Shown here: piece by piece, positions 34,547 through 46,127 of the stretch | Position numbering within the stretch: position 1 is the stretch's first letter | How the letters are laid out: each line of letters begins with the position of its first letter | Origin: Ciborinia camelliae | Lineage: Eukaryota > Ascomycota > Leotiomycetes > Helotiales > Sclerotiniaceae | Length of the DNA stretch: 64,000 nt | NCBI GenBank assembly: GCA_025890175.1 | Contig: JANPYM010000015.1 | Coordinates: forward strand, 543,025 to 607,024 | Direction: 5' to 3' | Translations under genes and position numbers: made by a program | The notes under the pieces: generated by a model | Told to the model about the DNA's origin: nothing | Databases searched by the model: none | What the model saw: only the letters and a program-made list of their open reading frames with translations

Positions 34547-36440
34547 AATTTCAGTTTCTGAGCTAGGATGGGACCCGAAAGTACCAGAGCTATAGTGGGA
34601 GAGAGATTGTGAATGGATTCCACCGGTTGATTACCTAAGTGTGAATGTTGATTCTACTCGTAACAATCACGGAAACGGGTATACTTGGTACTTGATTCGT
34701 TCACCTGCATTGATAGATTGAGAGATTGAGATGAAGTTTGATGTAAAATGAAATGAAGTCGAGTCAGGAATCAGGAAAAACACAGGTAGTGGTAAACAGT
34801 TATAACACGCCACAAAACAAACAAAAAGAGAGTCAAACAACCTTCTTTGGTTTGATCATGTGCTTTATTCAGGAACAAGGCTGCACCTACCTTTGTAGAT
34901 GGATATTATATGTAGGATCATGCAATTGTCATTACTGCTCTGCTCATTGTGCAACCTTGAGACTTCTATAAGGTTATTGATGGCAACTGCTGCCGAAACC
35001 AGTTTTGAAAAGACGGTTGGACATTATATGTATCCATATATATGTGTGCGTGTGCGCTCAAGGAGGGAGATATATAAATGGTGATATATGGTAATATTCA
35101 TTCAGGTTATTGAAGTATATTTTCTATGTAGGAGATGTGCAGAGCTCGAGACAATATATGATGAGATTCAATTTGGTACAAACAAAGTATTGAGGTATCC
35201 TTTTTATGAGGCACTGCATCTGCTCGTGTTGTACAAAAAGAGACCCCGAAAATTCTATATTTATCCTTTATCAGATCAAGTATTTATACCTACCTACCTA
35301 TTTAACTACCTACTTTCAAGTACAGGTCCCCGCTTATTCTTGATTGTCACCATCGCATTGCTTTGCTTTGCTTTTCAAGCCATTTGATTCAAGCCTTTCA
35401 AGCCTTTCAATATTCCCACCTGGGCAGGTTCCAAAGCAACTTTATTATTATTACTTGCAGAAGAAAGTTCGTCAACAACTGACGTGGATCGTGGATCTCA
35501 CATCTTATCCTCTTTTATCGGCCCAGACGGAGTAGCTTACCTCCAGAGTCCTCTACCTCCAGCTACTTATTCATGTTCATGATGATGGGTCTCATTTTCA
35601 TTGCCGGGTACGGGTATGGGTACAGTGCATATGGATTTAAAAAAAATAACCACCTATTTTGAGTGTCATGGCCAATAATGATGGTCAAATACCTTTCAAA
35701 GGCTCAGCCACTCAAAGCTCTTCATATGCACTGTACTGCCACTTGAAAAAAAAGAAAAGAGTACCTATGAATCACTCACCAAGCCTTCTTGCTGCCGATG
35801 ACTTGCCATCACACCGTTCATTCAAGCAAGCAATCAAGCAAGCAATCAAGCAAGCAACCAAGGAAAAAAGTAGAGGTAGGTAATCAAGACAAGAAGACAA
35901 ACAAAAATGATGCTGGAACTTACCTGGGCACAGAGTTTGCCATCCTGCTTGCTTGCTAGGTAATTGGAAGTTGCTAAGGCTGTAATCTACTAGGTACCTA
36001 ATAAAAAGTACGTATTCTACCTACCTAGGTACTCCAGCTGTACTCTACTCGCTACCCTCCTCTATTACAGTATAACCTTACCCTACGCGTCGCTCTTGTA
36101 CAAATACCGGTATCCATCCATTTGATCCATCCATGCGCTACAGAATTCCCCATTTCTATCCCGCCCGCTTCTATTTCAGGCGATACCTTACCTGGTGTCA
36201 GGTCTCGCCTCGTCATACCTCATACATCAAGCTCTGACCCAAAAAGTTAATAACCCCTCTACCATTTCAACCATTTCAACCATTTCAACTTCGAATATCA
36301 ATTTTTCCATGTACCTACATAAGTCCTTCTTTCAAGGAACAAGTATCATAATCTTGAGAACAAATTCAACTTTTTGAGATCTTTCAATATCGAAAAGTAT
36401 ACCACTGTCACAGAAGTTCAACCGTCATACAATCTTCAAC
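34547..36440. other. Long divergent intergenic region, acetyltransferase / DDI1
   Basis: About 1.9 kb with no supported gene. It holds a 12-bp triplicated repeat (35822-35857), tacctacctacc-type motifs (35288-35315 and 35990-36035), a repeated caaccatttcaaccattt string (about 36265-36290), and the DDI1 leader. Confidence 0.5.
35822..35857. repeat. 12-bp tandem repeat, three copies
   Basis: Unit TCAAGCAAGCAA occurs three times without change. It lies in noncoding DNA upstream of DDI1. Confidence 0.9.
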
Positions 36441-37869
36441 ATGTTCGTTCAAGATTCAAAGAAGTGTTTATTTTGTAAGCTGAGGCTGATTTGTATATAT
36501 CTAGGCGCATCACTTTGACCATCACCGCTCCTACAGAAGACGGTGCCGATCTTATATCTCTCGAAATACCCCAAGACACGACGGTGGGCACTTTAAAAGA
36601 ATCCGTCCAAGCCGAATCTCGCATCCCTAAAAGAGATCAACATCTATACCATAATGGACAACTGCTCAGCGATGACAACAAGACCATGGAACAATTACAG
36701 ATCGGTGACGGAGAGATGCTAGCTCTCCATGTTCGGGAATATAGGGATCCTCCTACTGCCTCAGCTCAACGAGCTTCGCAACCTACCCGTGCACAACCTC
36801 AAGGAAGAGGAGGTCAAGCACAACAAGAAGATCCAGAGACAATTCGATTACAATTATTAGGCAATCCGGAAATGAGACAACAGCTCGCTCATCAGAGTCC
36901 AGAACTGGCGGCTGCCGCTGAGAATCCAGAGAGATTTGCAGCAATACTTCATCAGATGCGAAATCGGGAAGCAGAAGAGCAAGCTCGCCGGAGACAGCGG
37001 ATTGCAGATCTCAATGCCGATCCTTTTGATATTGATGCGCAGATGAGAATTGCGGAGATGATACGTGAGGAGCGAGTACAGGAGAATTTACAGAATGCTA
37101 TTGAACATAATCCCGAAGGTAGGTTGTTTGCTCCATTCGACTTGCGCCAAGCTTCTAACCTGGCCAATTAACAGTGTTCGGTCGTGTTCATATGTTATAC
37201 ATTGACGTCGAGGTCAACGGACATAAAGTCAAAGCATTCGTCGACTCCGGTGCCCAAGCTACCATAATGTCCCCCAAGTGTGCCGAAGATTGCGGTATAA
37301 TGCGACTCGTTGACAAACGTTTTGCAGGAATAGCTCGAGGAGTCGGAACCGCCGCCATTCTCGGAAGAGTGCACTCGGCACAAATTAAAATTGGCAGTTT
37401 GTTTCTACCCTGCAGCTTCACGGTTATGGAAGGAAAAGATGTCGATTTGCTCCTGGGGTTGGATATGTTAAAGAGACATCAGGCTTGTATAGATCTGTCA
37501 AAGGATAAACTCATCATTCAAGGTGTCGAGGTTGGCTTCTTAGGAGAGGCGGATATCCCTAAGAATATGGAGGATGAGAGGTCCGATGAACCACAACTTG
37601 CGGGGCCAGGAGGAACAACTATTGGTGCAAAATCGGGCGCGGTTTCGGGACCATCGAATGAGCAACAAGCACCTCAGACCGCAGCACAAGCACCAGCTAC
37701 TACTGCTTCAACGGCTCCACCACAGCAACCGCAGCAGCAGCTGTCGTTTCCAGCAGAGAATATAGATCAACTCATAGCATTGGGGTTCTCGCGTGACGAG
37801 GCTATTAATGCCTTGGCGGCTTGTGGGGGCGATGTTCAGTATGCGGCTGGTCTTCTATTTCAAGGATAG
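36441..37869 (+). CDS. DDI1: DNA-damage inducible protein 1 (ubiquitin shuttle, aspartic protease)
   Basis: Shuttle factor that binds ubiquitinated proteins and the proteasome and carries a retropepsin-like protease domain. Exons join(36441..36442,36505..37118,37175..37869) give 436 residues; yeast Ddi1 is 428. The frame that continues upstream of [16 protein letters not shown] has no ATG. An AT at 36441-36442, donor GTTCGT and acceptor CTAG join to G at 36505, giving ATG-CGC and so MRITLTI, the expected N-terminus; the start codon is split by a 62-nt intron. The ubiquitin-like domain is about 1-76. The protease domain carries [12 protein letters not shown] with catalytic Asp229 and the second loop [15 protein letters not shown] domain ends the protein (about 400-436, [15 protein letters not shown]). 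The region between protease and UBA is Gln/Ala/Pro-rich. Confidence 0.94.
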
Positions 37870-38258
37870 TGGGTTGGTACGGAATAGATTGAATACGGGA
37901 TACGGGGGCTTATAAGGATAATACGTTCTATGTATGGTCGGACATGGCGTAACATAGTGAAAGAAAAGCATGACAGACAGGAAAGAGCAGAGTCAGGGGA
38001 TGTAAGACTTGATCTTTCAATGATGTATGTAATCTGGCGATAAATACTAAATAGCAAGCTGGCGTTAGCATAGCAGATGCGTGGCTGGGTGCATATGATT
38101 TTTTTTCCTTCCGTCTTTATATGTTCTTTGTAAGATGTAATGTTACAAGTCAGGCAGGTGCAGTTTGATACGAGTCCTAAATGGAATGTGATTCATTCAT
38201 TACTTCTGCCTCTGACTAGTTGTGATTGCAATTCGCTCCCCCCGTGCCGATATTCTTC
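37870..38258. other. Convergent intergenic DNA, DDI1 / RRP8
   Basis: Contains both 3' flanks. A T-run follows gcatatgatt at about 38099-38106. No gene is seen. Confidence 0.5.
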
Positions 38259-39749
38259 TCATCTCAGTTTATAAACGCAGGGTTTCAAAACTGCCGCCTC
38301 GCTCGATACATGTACATCATCCGGTTCCTCCAAAAACTTCGCCTTGGGCTTCTTTTTCCATGTCTCTTTCTCTGGCATCCCTTTAGGTACTGGCACACAT
38401 CTTCCCTTGATGGGCGTTGCACCCTTGACAAAATGCATCCTGACAAACATCTTATTGCTTAAGTCTACCGATTTTTCGGTCTGCAAGACAAATCCTCGTT
38501 TTTTGAGGACTTCAACGAAAGCCGATACATCGGTTTCCTGCTTGGAGTCTTCTTGGCCATCGACATGAACCATGAGATCTGCCTCGTCGGCTTCGTCGTC
38601 GGCGGCTTTGAGGGCTTTTTTATTGATGGGTTGGTTCTTTTTGCGGTGGCCAACGCTGTGCTCTACGACTTTATTGTTTCCTCCGACACGGCCGAATCGG
38701 GACTTGATCTCGGCAATCCAGAGTTCACCTTTCCAGCGTAGAATGCGGAAAGCTTCTTCGATAAACTCGATCCAATTGGTGCCCATGAGCGCGAGGCAGA
38801 AAATCGCAATATCAATGCTTCCATCTTCGAGGGGGAGATTCGCAATATCGGCACGAGTGACGAGGGGACTAGGACTTTGGAGATCAAAGCTGTGGATTTT
38901 GAGGTTGAGCTTCTTAAGGTCCTTTTGGAGACCAGTAGAGAGAGCTGCGTCGCCGCATCCGAGATCAGCAATGCGACATGTGCCGTCAGTTCTTGGTAAC
39001 GGCGTTAGGTCTGTTTTCCCTTGGGCCGGCTGACCTCGCATATCTCGTCTGAGTTTGCCGCGCTGGCGGATTTGGAGAGAGTAACCGTCGACGGGGTTTT
39101 CGGGCCATACTTCTACTTGGCGGCGGAAACCTTCGTGGTATTCGGTGAACATTTCGGGGTTTTGTTGAAAGGTGGCAAGTGATTCAGACGAGGGAGTGGT
39201 GTAGAGGGATTGATTGAGATGGCGGAAGCGGGCGGAGATGAGCTTTTGACGCATGGAAGCTTGGAGTGGTGTTAATTTTGCAACAGGTTTTGGAGGTTTG
39301 ATCGAGGTAGCTTTGGGGGTATCAATTTCTGTGGTTTGGCTATTTTCTGACGGGTTTGAGTCCTTGTCCTTCTTCTTCTTCTTCTGTTGTTTCTTCTCTT
39401 TTTTGGATTCTGGAGCTTCTGTTGAATCATTCGAGGGTTCTACTGGCCCATTCTCAATACCATCTGGACTGATTTCCTTGACTATCTTCTCTTTTTTCTC
39501 TTTTTTATCGCCATCCTTATCGATATTCTTTGTTTTCTTCGCCTTTGGCTTGCCTTCAATGACCGAATCCCACAGTTCCGACAAATTTGCTGCGTTCACG
39601 TCTGGATTCTTTGCGCGTTTGCGTTTCTTGCTGGATTTTGTCTCAACCGGCGCTCCTTCCCCTTCAGTTTTTGGAGCCGCAGCGACCGGCTCTGCGGTTT
39701 GGGTTTTCAGCAGACTCGACGAGACTGACCATCCTGGAACTGCAAACAT
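38259..39749 (-). CDS. RRP8: 25S rRNA adenine-N1 methyltransferase
   Basis: Nucleolar SAM-dependent enzyme that makes m1A in helix 25.1 of 25S rRNA (A645 in yeast) and helps early pre-rRNA cleavage. Single exon, 496 residues. The N-terminal ~155 residues are Lys/Glu-rich with several basic nuclear-signal patches (SSKKRKRAK, KKEKKEK, KKQQKKKKKDK). The conserved Rrp8 domain starts around LTPLQASMRQKLISARFRHL (160-180). It continues with FTEYHEGFRRQVEVWPENPV, motif I CRIADLGCGDAALS (258-271), the acidic SAM loop IHSFDLQSP, and FCLALMGTNWIEFIEEAFRIL. The C-terminus ends DLSNKMFVRMHFVKG then a basic KKKPKAKFLEE stretch. MFAVPGWSV at the start is typical of filamentous-fungal members. Confidence 0.95.
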   Translation of the reverse strand: MFAVPGWSVSSSLLKTQTAEPVAAAPKTEGEGAPVETKSSKKRKRAKNPDVNAANLSELWDSVIEGKPKAKKTKNIDKDGDKKEKKEKIVKEISPDGIENGPVEPSNDSTEAPESKKEKKQQKKKKKDKDSNPSENSQTTEIDTPKATSIKPPKPVAKLTPLQASMRQKLISARFRHLNQSLYTTPSSESLATFQQNPEMFTEYHEGFRRQVEVWPENPVDGYSLQIRQRGKLRRDMRGQPAQGKTDLTPLPRTDGTCRIADLGCGDAALSTGLQKDLKKLNLKIHSFDLQSPSPLVTRADIANLPLEDGSIDIAIFCLALMGTNWIEFIEEAFRILRWKGELWIAEIKSRFGRVGGNNKVVEHSVGHRKKNQPINKKALKAADDEADEADLMVHVDGQEDSKQETDVSAFVEVLKKRGFVLQTEKSVDLSNKMFVRMHFVKGATPIKGRCVPVPKGMPEKETWKKKPKAKFLEEPDDVHVSSEAAVLKPCVYKLR

Positions 39750-40693
39750 TGTGTTGGAATGTCAATGCTTGATGTTGTGGGGGTTGATAGGTATGAGGTA
39801 GAAGATCAATAGAAATTCTAGACGTTGTTTTTTTTTTGCGGTAGACTTGATAACAACCATAATTTTTTACCCCACATTTATGCTCTGCCGGAAGCTACCT
39901 AATTAACCGAATATTCGAAACTTTGGTCATTTTTGACTCCGTTATTTTCGTTGGCTATCGCCGCAAGAAAATTGGAATATTGCGTCACTTTGTCATTACC
40001 TGGTCTCTATTGTCTTTCGTTATCCCACAGAAAGTGGGTAGCGAGTGCTTGCCCATGATTCGATCCCATTCATATTTCTTAACTTACAGTTGTATCCATT
40101 TGGTAATGATACGGTACCCTGGTTCACGGAACGAGGATGTTTACTTGCCTCGGAGACCTACCAATCTGATTCCAGATGGAAAATTTACATATTGAGACCT
40201 GCCCAGGTGATATTGTGAAATTTGATGGCGAATACTTACTAAATAGAATCTCATATGCACTGTACTGTCGATCTAAATTAGATCATTGTAGATGTAAGTC
40301 ATAATAGGAGGATGCAATGGTCAGCCAAGGCGAGATTGGCAGACGGGCAAGCCGATTCTTCTTTGGTCGGTAGGAGGGGTAGGAGAGAGAAGGGGGAATA
40401 TTAGGTAGATACGGATGTATCGATATCCTCGGCTTGCCATCCTTTACCTACCTCTCATCTTTTCTTGATATCAGAGACAGAAGCACTGAAATACAACCAT
40501 GGTCTAGATCTTCAACTCCGGAGAAAGGCTAACCAACAAGCAAGATGGGGTTACCCAATTCGAGCCAATTCGAAGCAGTAAAGAAGGGCATACAATATAA
40601 TAATGTATATTCAATTAGCAATGGTCATTATTTGCCACTTCCAATACTTGAGTGTATGGGACAATATATACCAAAATTTGCCATATTATATAT
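39750..40693. other. Upstream region of RRP8 to mariner-like element
   Basis: Holds the RRP8 promoter and leader. AT content rises sharply near 40,600. No gene is supported; short frames here have no features. Confidence 0.5.
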
Positions 40694-41371
40694 TACAGTC
40701 AAGGACACTCAAACATAACAAAAAAGATAATTTCTATTAATTGAAATTTTTATAATACCAAAATATACAGAATAATCAGGGAAGTTCATATATACAATAA
40801 TATTTATTATTCTATACATATTCGATTTAATATCGAATATACAAAAAAGTTATATAACAATAATTAAAGCTTAAGGCTTTTGTTCGAACTTATATTATAT
40901 TATCCAATCTTTTATATAATAAATATTATATTATTTAATATTTTATATAATAAAGAATTATTATCTAAAATAATTAATTTAAAAAAGATTAAAATAATTA
41001 AAAAGTTGAAATTGAAAAAAAGTAAAAATAAATTATATAATATTATTATAAATTTAATTTTTGAAATTTAAAATAATATAAAACGATAAAGTAAAACTAA
41101 AAAAGTTTAATAGTATTATTAAATTATATATAAATAACGTCGTCGATTTAATATAGTTTATATAGTATATTAAATAATCATATACAGTATATAACGACAA
41201 ATCAAATTTCGAGATTTTGTTTTTTTGGGTTTTTGATAATCTTTTCATTAATATTTTAAAAATATTTTTATATCTATAAAATCAGCTTAGTATTTTGTAT
41301 ATTCTAACATCAAAAAAAATTCGATTAGTTGAAATTATATTTTTTGTCGTATTTGAATGTCCTTGATTGTA
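40694..41371. mobile_element. Degenerate Tc1/mariner-like element (non-autonomous, AT-rich)
   Basis: The ends are inverted repeats: CAGTCAAGGACACTCAAA at 40696 and, read on the minus strand from 41369, CAATCAAGGACATTCAAA. By hand alignment the similarity runs about 80 bp inward. TA dinucleotides flank both ends (40694-40695 and 41370-41371), the target duplication of the Tc1/mariner superfamily. The element is about 674 bp, too short for an intact transposase gene (relatives are about 1.3-2 kb). The interior is extremely AT-rich with no intact frame. End mismatches are mostly C/T or G/A, as expected from RIP. It could be an internally deleted derivative or a MITE. It lies between RRP8 and the zinc-cluster factor. 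Confidence 0.82.
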
Positions 41372-42387
41372 GATGTTTCGTGCTCTAACCCCAAACTAAT
41401 AGAAAGTTTTTTTTTCCTCTATTTGAGAAATACAATACAGTGTACCTAGTGGTACTATAGATCTATTAGGCAGTTTCTATTTTAATCCCTAAATACCTAT
41501 CTACCTGATAGTACCTAGTATCGCCAGTTTATTCGGCTGCCTAAGTTTGATGACAAGCCTTTTCAAGCCCCCGCCATCATAGATCCTTTATTATAAGCTC
41601 AAGCCAATCGTTTCTTATCCCACGCAGCCCTGAATTTGAAGACATTTTTGGGAATCTTCTCTTCTCGCCTGGCAGCCAAGGTGCCACCACCACAAGTAAA
41701 ATGTCTCCATAATAATATGCCGGCTTCCCATTTGCCTACCCGTGCAGCCGTGCCACGGTGCTACCAGCAGTACTAATAAAAGGCAAGGTAGTCAACTGGA
41801 AACTAACCTCCACTACCCTAGTCTGGTACTTCTAATTTAGGTCAAGCTCGGTCCACCCAAAAAAATCCAGGGAACCCGGACCAAGCTGGAGGCTGGAGGG
41901 AGGTGAAAGGAAAGGAAAGGAAAGTGTAAAGTCGGAATTTTGAGAAGAGACTGGATGCATCTTTTCCGTCAAACTCTTTCAACCACTTTAATGCTTTCTC
42001 TCTTACACATTTTGCCCTCCATTTATCATTTAGGTAATTGATAATACTGTATATCTTCAACCTTGCCTAGCCGAGCAACCTATTTTGCATTGAAACGATC
42101 TTATTATTCAGCCATTATCAATCCTGGGCTAAATCCCGCCCTCTTAAAACTTAAAGTACTGGTACCACAAGCAGACTTGTCACCTGCAATTGCATACACT
42201 ACCAACATCCACGCGTAACCAGCTATGCTTCATTGGACATGACATTCTTGAACTGGATTTCCAAATTACGATGACCTCTATCCCTTAGGAGACACAAGAT
42301 AGTTACCTGTTATTGATAATCCCTCGTGGTGGCAATTCCGCCATTGCCTCAATCTCACCGACTTGTTCCAAATATTGTGATATATAC

Positions 42388-42418
<31 letters not shown>

Positions 42419-42564
42419 CTATGGCCTTCCGAGCCCACGGGTGAACCTACCGAGAATTGACGTTTCGCAAAGTTTCACGGTACTACCAAAATGAAATCAT
42501 GAGATCTGAACCTTGAACAATCGATTTGAAGAGGGGAGATATAGCTGCCATTTAATCGACGTCT
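41372..42564. promoter_or_regulatory. Upstream region of the zinc-cluster factor
   Basis: About 1.2 kb of noncoding DNA. It includes a T-run (41407-41415), acctac motifs (41495-41515), a GGAAA array near 41908-41924 and a (TA)n tract at 42393-42418. It presumably contains the promoter and leader of the gene at 42565. Confidence 0.5.
42393..42418. repeat. (TA)n microsatellite
   Basis: A run of TA dinucleotides about 150 bp upstream of the transcription-factor start. Confidence 0.9.
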
Positions 42565-45500
42565 ATGGACACTTTAGATATGGATCCAGAAAAGCCACAG
42601 GATATTGAAAATGATGAAGAGGAGGAAAATCCCCTCGGTACAAGAAAACCTGGTTTTAAGGCTCAGGCTAGGAAAAGAACGAAAACTGGATGTTTGAGTG
42701 AGTTTCCTGGCACAACATCTAATATATGCCTATTGAGCGACTAACGTATCCACTTTGCTCTCAGCATGCCGAAAACGCCGTATCAAATGCGGAGAGGAAA
42801 AGCCAACATGTCGAAACTGTTCCAAGTCCAAAAGGCACTGTGAGGGCTACAACCAGCGAGTTGTGTTCAAGGACCCTTTGAGCGCAACCCGAGGGCCATT
42901 TGCCAATTCATCTCAGGTCAATTTCTCATCTGGTCGTTCTAATCAGTGTCGCGTTAAAGCTCCAAAACCTTCTTCTCTGGCACAGGGGCAGTTACCAAAT
43001 CTTGCTCCAAAACCAGGTGATTCTGATACATGTAGTAATCCCCCACCCAGGCTTGCCAACAAGACGAATCCAGACTTCAAACAAGGCATACATGTCTTTT
43101 CAGGTCGCGCGACTCAAAATTTGGCAATCAAGAGGAGTACTCCTCAAGAACCTCCAGAAGCGACGTCAAGCCACCGCGATGCCGTGGATCGTTCATACCT
43201 ACCGAGTCCCGAAAATAGATCACCCCCAAAATCTGGACCCACTCACTATGATTTCAATGCCCTCTTTGATCAGCAGTCGCCGCTCGGTGAGCCTCAGATC
43301 CCGGTTACGCAGCCCAGTCCATTGCAATGGATTGCCAATCAAAATAATGCATCTCATGCCTATCCTCAGGCACATGACCATAAGTCAAAAACACAATTTG
43401 CGCTTCCCACACCACCTGTGGTGACCACTTACAGTGACCCAAGCTGGCAGCAACCAGCTTTTTCTCGTCCACCCAATATAAGCTCAAGTACGTCTTATAT
43501 CCCGATTACAACTCAAGTGACACTCGTTAAGGAACCGGCTTATAAACCTCACTTTGAGAAGCCGCAACGTGTCAGTCAAGCACCAGGAGGAAACTTTTCA
43601 CATCATACCATCCAAAGTAACTTAAATCAAAATACTGTCAACAGCAATAATTATTCCTCAACGGGCCACTATAATGAACGATTACTCGATGATGATGAAA
43701 TGAGCCTGGATGATTATACAGCAGATGACTTAGAACATGATACTTTCAATGGTCACAATATGGACTATGGCATTGGGGCAGTGATTGCACTCCAAGCTCG
43801 ACAGAATGCGCAGGATCAAAGTCTTCGTTCTTTCACCTCATTGATCGATCGGGCTAATATGCTATCGGCTTATAATCCTTCACTTCGATCGTCTCCACTC
43901 AATGACAGTATGACGGCTAGAATATTTTGTCATTTTATCAACGTAACTGGACCAAGCATATCAATGTTCGAGCGAAATCCCGCCAATCCCTCTTTGATAT
44001 TTCGGGGGATATCCGTACCATCTTCTCAGCAGCATATCTGGACCTACACGCTTCCTATGCTTGCCTTGAAGAATGAAGCACTTCTCCACGCAATCCTCGC
44101 CCTGGCAAGCTTACAAATTGCAAAATTGCAAAACACCCACATAACTGCATCGTTAAAGCACTACGCAATAGCTTTACGCAGGATTGCAAAGAGCGTCAGC
44201 ATACCTGGGCGCCGAGAGCAACCCGCTATTCTGGCTGCAACTATGTTACTCTCGTTCTATGAGTGCTGGTGTGCCGACCATCAAAAGTGGAGTAACCATC
44301 TACTTGGGTCGAGAACTCTTGTAAGAGACATTGATCTCACTGGCATGACTCATAATCTCAAGATAATGAGGGCACAGCTGCGTGACGAAGACCGCACCCG
44401 CTATCGTGAGGAGCAGATACACATGGGTGCAACCTTTGTTGAAGACAAACGAAAATTTGCAGCCTCATTGGAAGATGTGGATGAAAATATTGTTGGAGTC
44501 TTGATGGGCCGAAAGCTTCGTTATGATGAGTACGGACATATAATCGACGATACCTGGGAGAACACCGAAAACGAAGTTTACAGCCCTAAGGACATTGAAA
44601 CCTATGAACTGCAACGCGATCTTGTGTGGTGGTATTTTAAACAAGACGTTTACCATAGTATATTGGGTGGAGGAAAGCTTTTCACGGAATATGATCGGTG
44701 GAGCCTTTGCCCCCCGCGTGCTCCCCTTGGTCGACTAGATGCAGTATACGGCACGTTTGATCATCTCATTCTTTTGATGGGACGACTTGTAAATTTTGCT
44801 TCAAAAGACTTAAAGAGAAAGACACTGGCCATGAAAGCTGCTAACAATCCCATGAGTAATCAAATGCCGGCCTTTGCAGGCATGGTACCCAATGTCAAAG
44901 AAGCAACGCTTCCCATGGGATTTTCACCAACATATAGTAGTTCTACTCAAAGCTCAGAAGGTGATGATATGGACCTCGAAGCTCAAAGGCTTGAGGCAGA
45001 AGAAGAGTGGCAAGATATTCGCAACGCCTTTAGTGTGCTTGAAGATCACTTTGGTGAAGACTTTCAGCCTTTAGGCGAAGAATTCTCGACGCCAGCTCAA
45101 ACTCCCTTCGGTCCAGCTTTGCAATACCGAACTTATGGTATTGCTGGAATCTGGATGAATTATTACATGGGTCTAATTTCTTGTCACCGATCTCATCCTT
45201 CTATGCCACCTGCTGCAATGGTAGCTGCAGGTATGGCCGCTCGTAAGACGGCATTCTTCGCGAATGAGCTCGGACGAATCGCTGCCGGTATTGCACCAGA
45301 CCTGAGTATGACAAATCAAGTCAACCCAGGAGTTGGTGCAGCTCTTATGGAAAGTTCTACATGCCTATTTCTTTCGGGTGTCCAAGTAAGTTTACAATTT
45401 CTATATATCATATTCTTGTACTTACAGCTTCCAGTACCAAAACGTGAACCAGAGGACGTGGCTAATATGCCGACTTAAGGATGTGGCTCGCTTGACGGGC

Positions 45501-45835
45501 TGGGAAACAGCACTTGCAAGTATGTAAACTCTTTACCTTCTATGAGTTTAATTAGATTCCTTACTTTGCTGATTCCTCCAGTTGCATCCGGTTGTGAGAC
45601 ATCATGGGTAAAGGCTGGAGAGATGGGGAGGGGCCCACCATGGGTAAGAACAAGGGATGAGCGTGTAACTCCACAAATATGGAACTCTGCACAAAATATC
45701 GAAAGTTCTGCACCAAGGTGGCAGCAAGCTCCTGATCAGAGATTAGCGATTAGCACTCAAGAGAGGATTCATTATGCTCTCGGCGTCTTGGGCGTCCAGG
45801 ACGATTTTCACAATCCATATTTAGATTCATATTAA
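42565..45835 (+). CDS. Zn(II)2Cys6 transcription factor
   Basis: Fungal binuclear zinc-cluster regulator, 1030 residues. Exons join(42565..42697,42765..45385,45435..45519,45582..45835); introns of 67, 49 and 62 nt. The cluster is CX2CX6CX6CX2CX6C with cysteines 43, 46, 53, 60, 63 and 70, split by the first intron after TGCL. An acidic segment (DIENDEEEE) precedes it. Residues about 80-420 are Pro/Ser/Gln/Asn-rich and look disordered. A fungal transcription-factor domain of the PF11951 type follows from about 425: ARIFCHFINVTGPSIS, ALLHAILALASLQIAKLQ, AILAATMLLSFYECWC. The last exons give QYQNVNQRTWLICRLKDVAR and LTGWETALAI, a conserved ending in this group. For the second intron I chose the acceptor at 45434 (TTCCAG); the one a few bases earlier leads to a quick stop. 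The target genes cannot be told. Confidence 0.93.
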
Positions 45836-46127
45836 ACTCAAGTATTTTGACGACGACTTGTGTGAAAATTCAACCACGAACTAATAAAACATCACTTGCA
45901 AAATATCTATCTGGAAACAGGCCCAGGTTCATTAATAGGCACCTAAGTGTGGAAGTTGCGAACATCGGCAATGTACCAAGGTGTTGTTGCCACTTTTAGC
46001 ACGTGTCCGCTATATTAGGTAGGCGCCGGGTGCTTTAAGTAAACAACCATCACCTCTCATCTTCCACATCTCTAGAAATGTCCAACTTGCACCAATTCAC
46101 GCTCCAACAAGAAAGAAGGCAGGCATC

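Noticed and set aside
40880..41248. Short frames inside the mariner-like element as transposase remains
   Set aside because: No catalytic or DNA-binding motif is recognisable; composition is explained by AT-rich decay.
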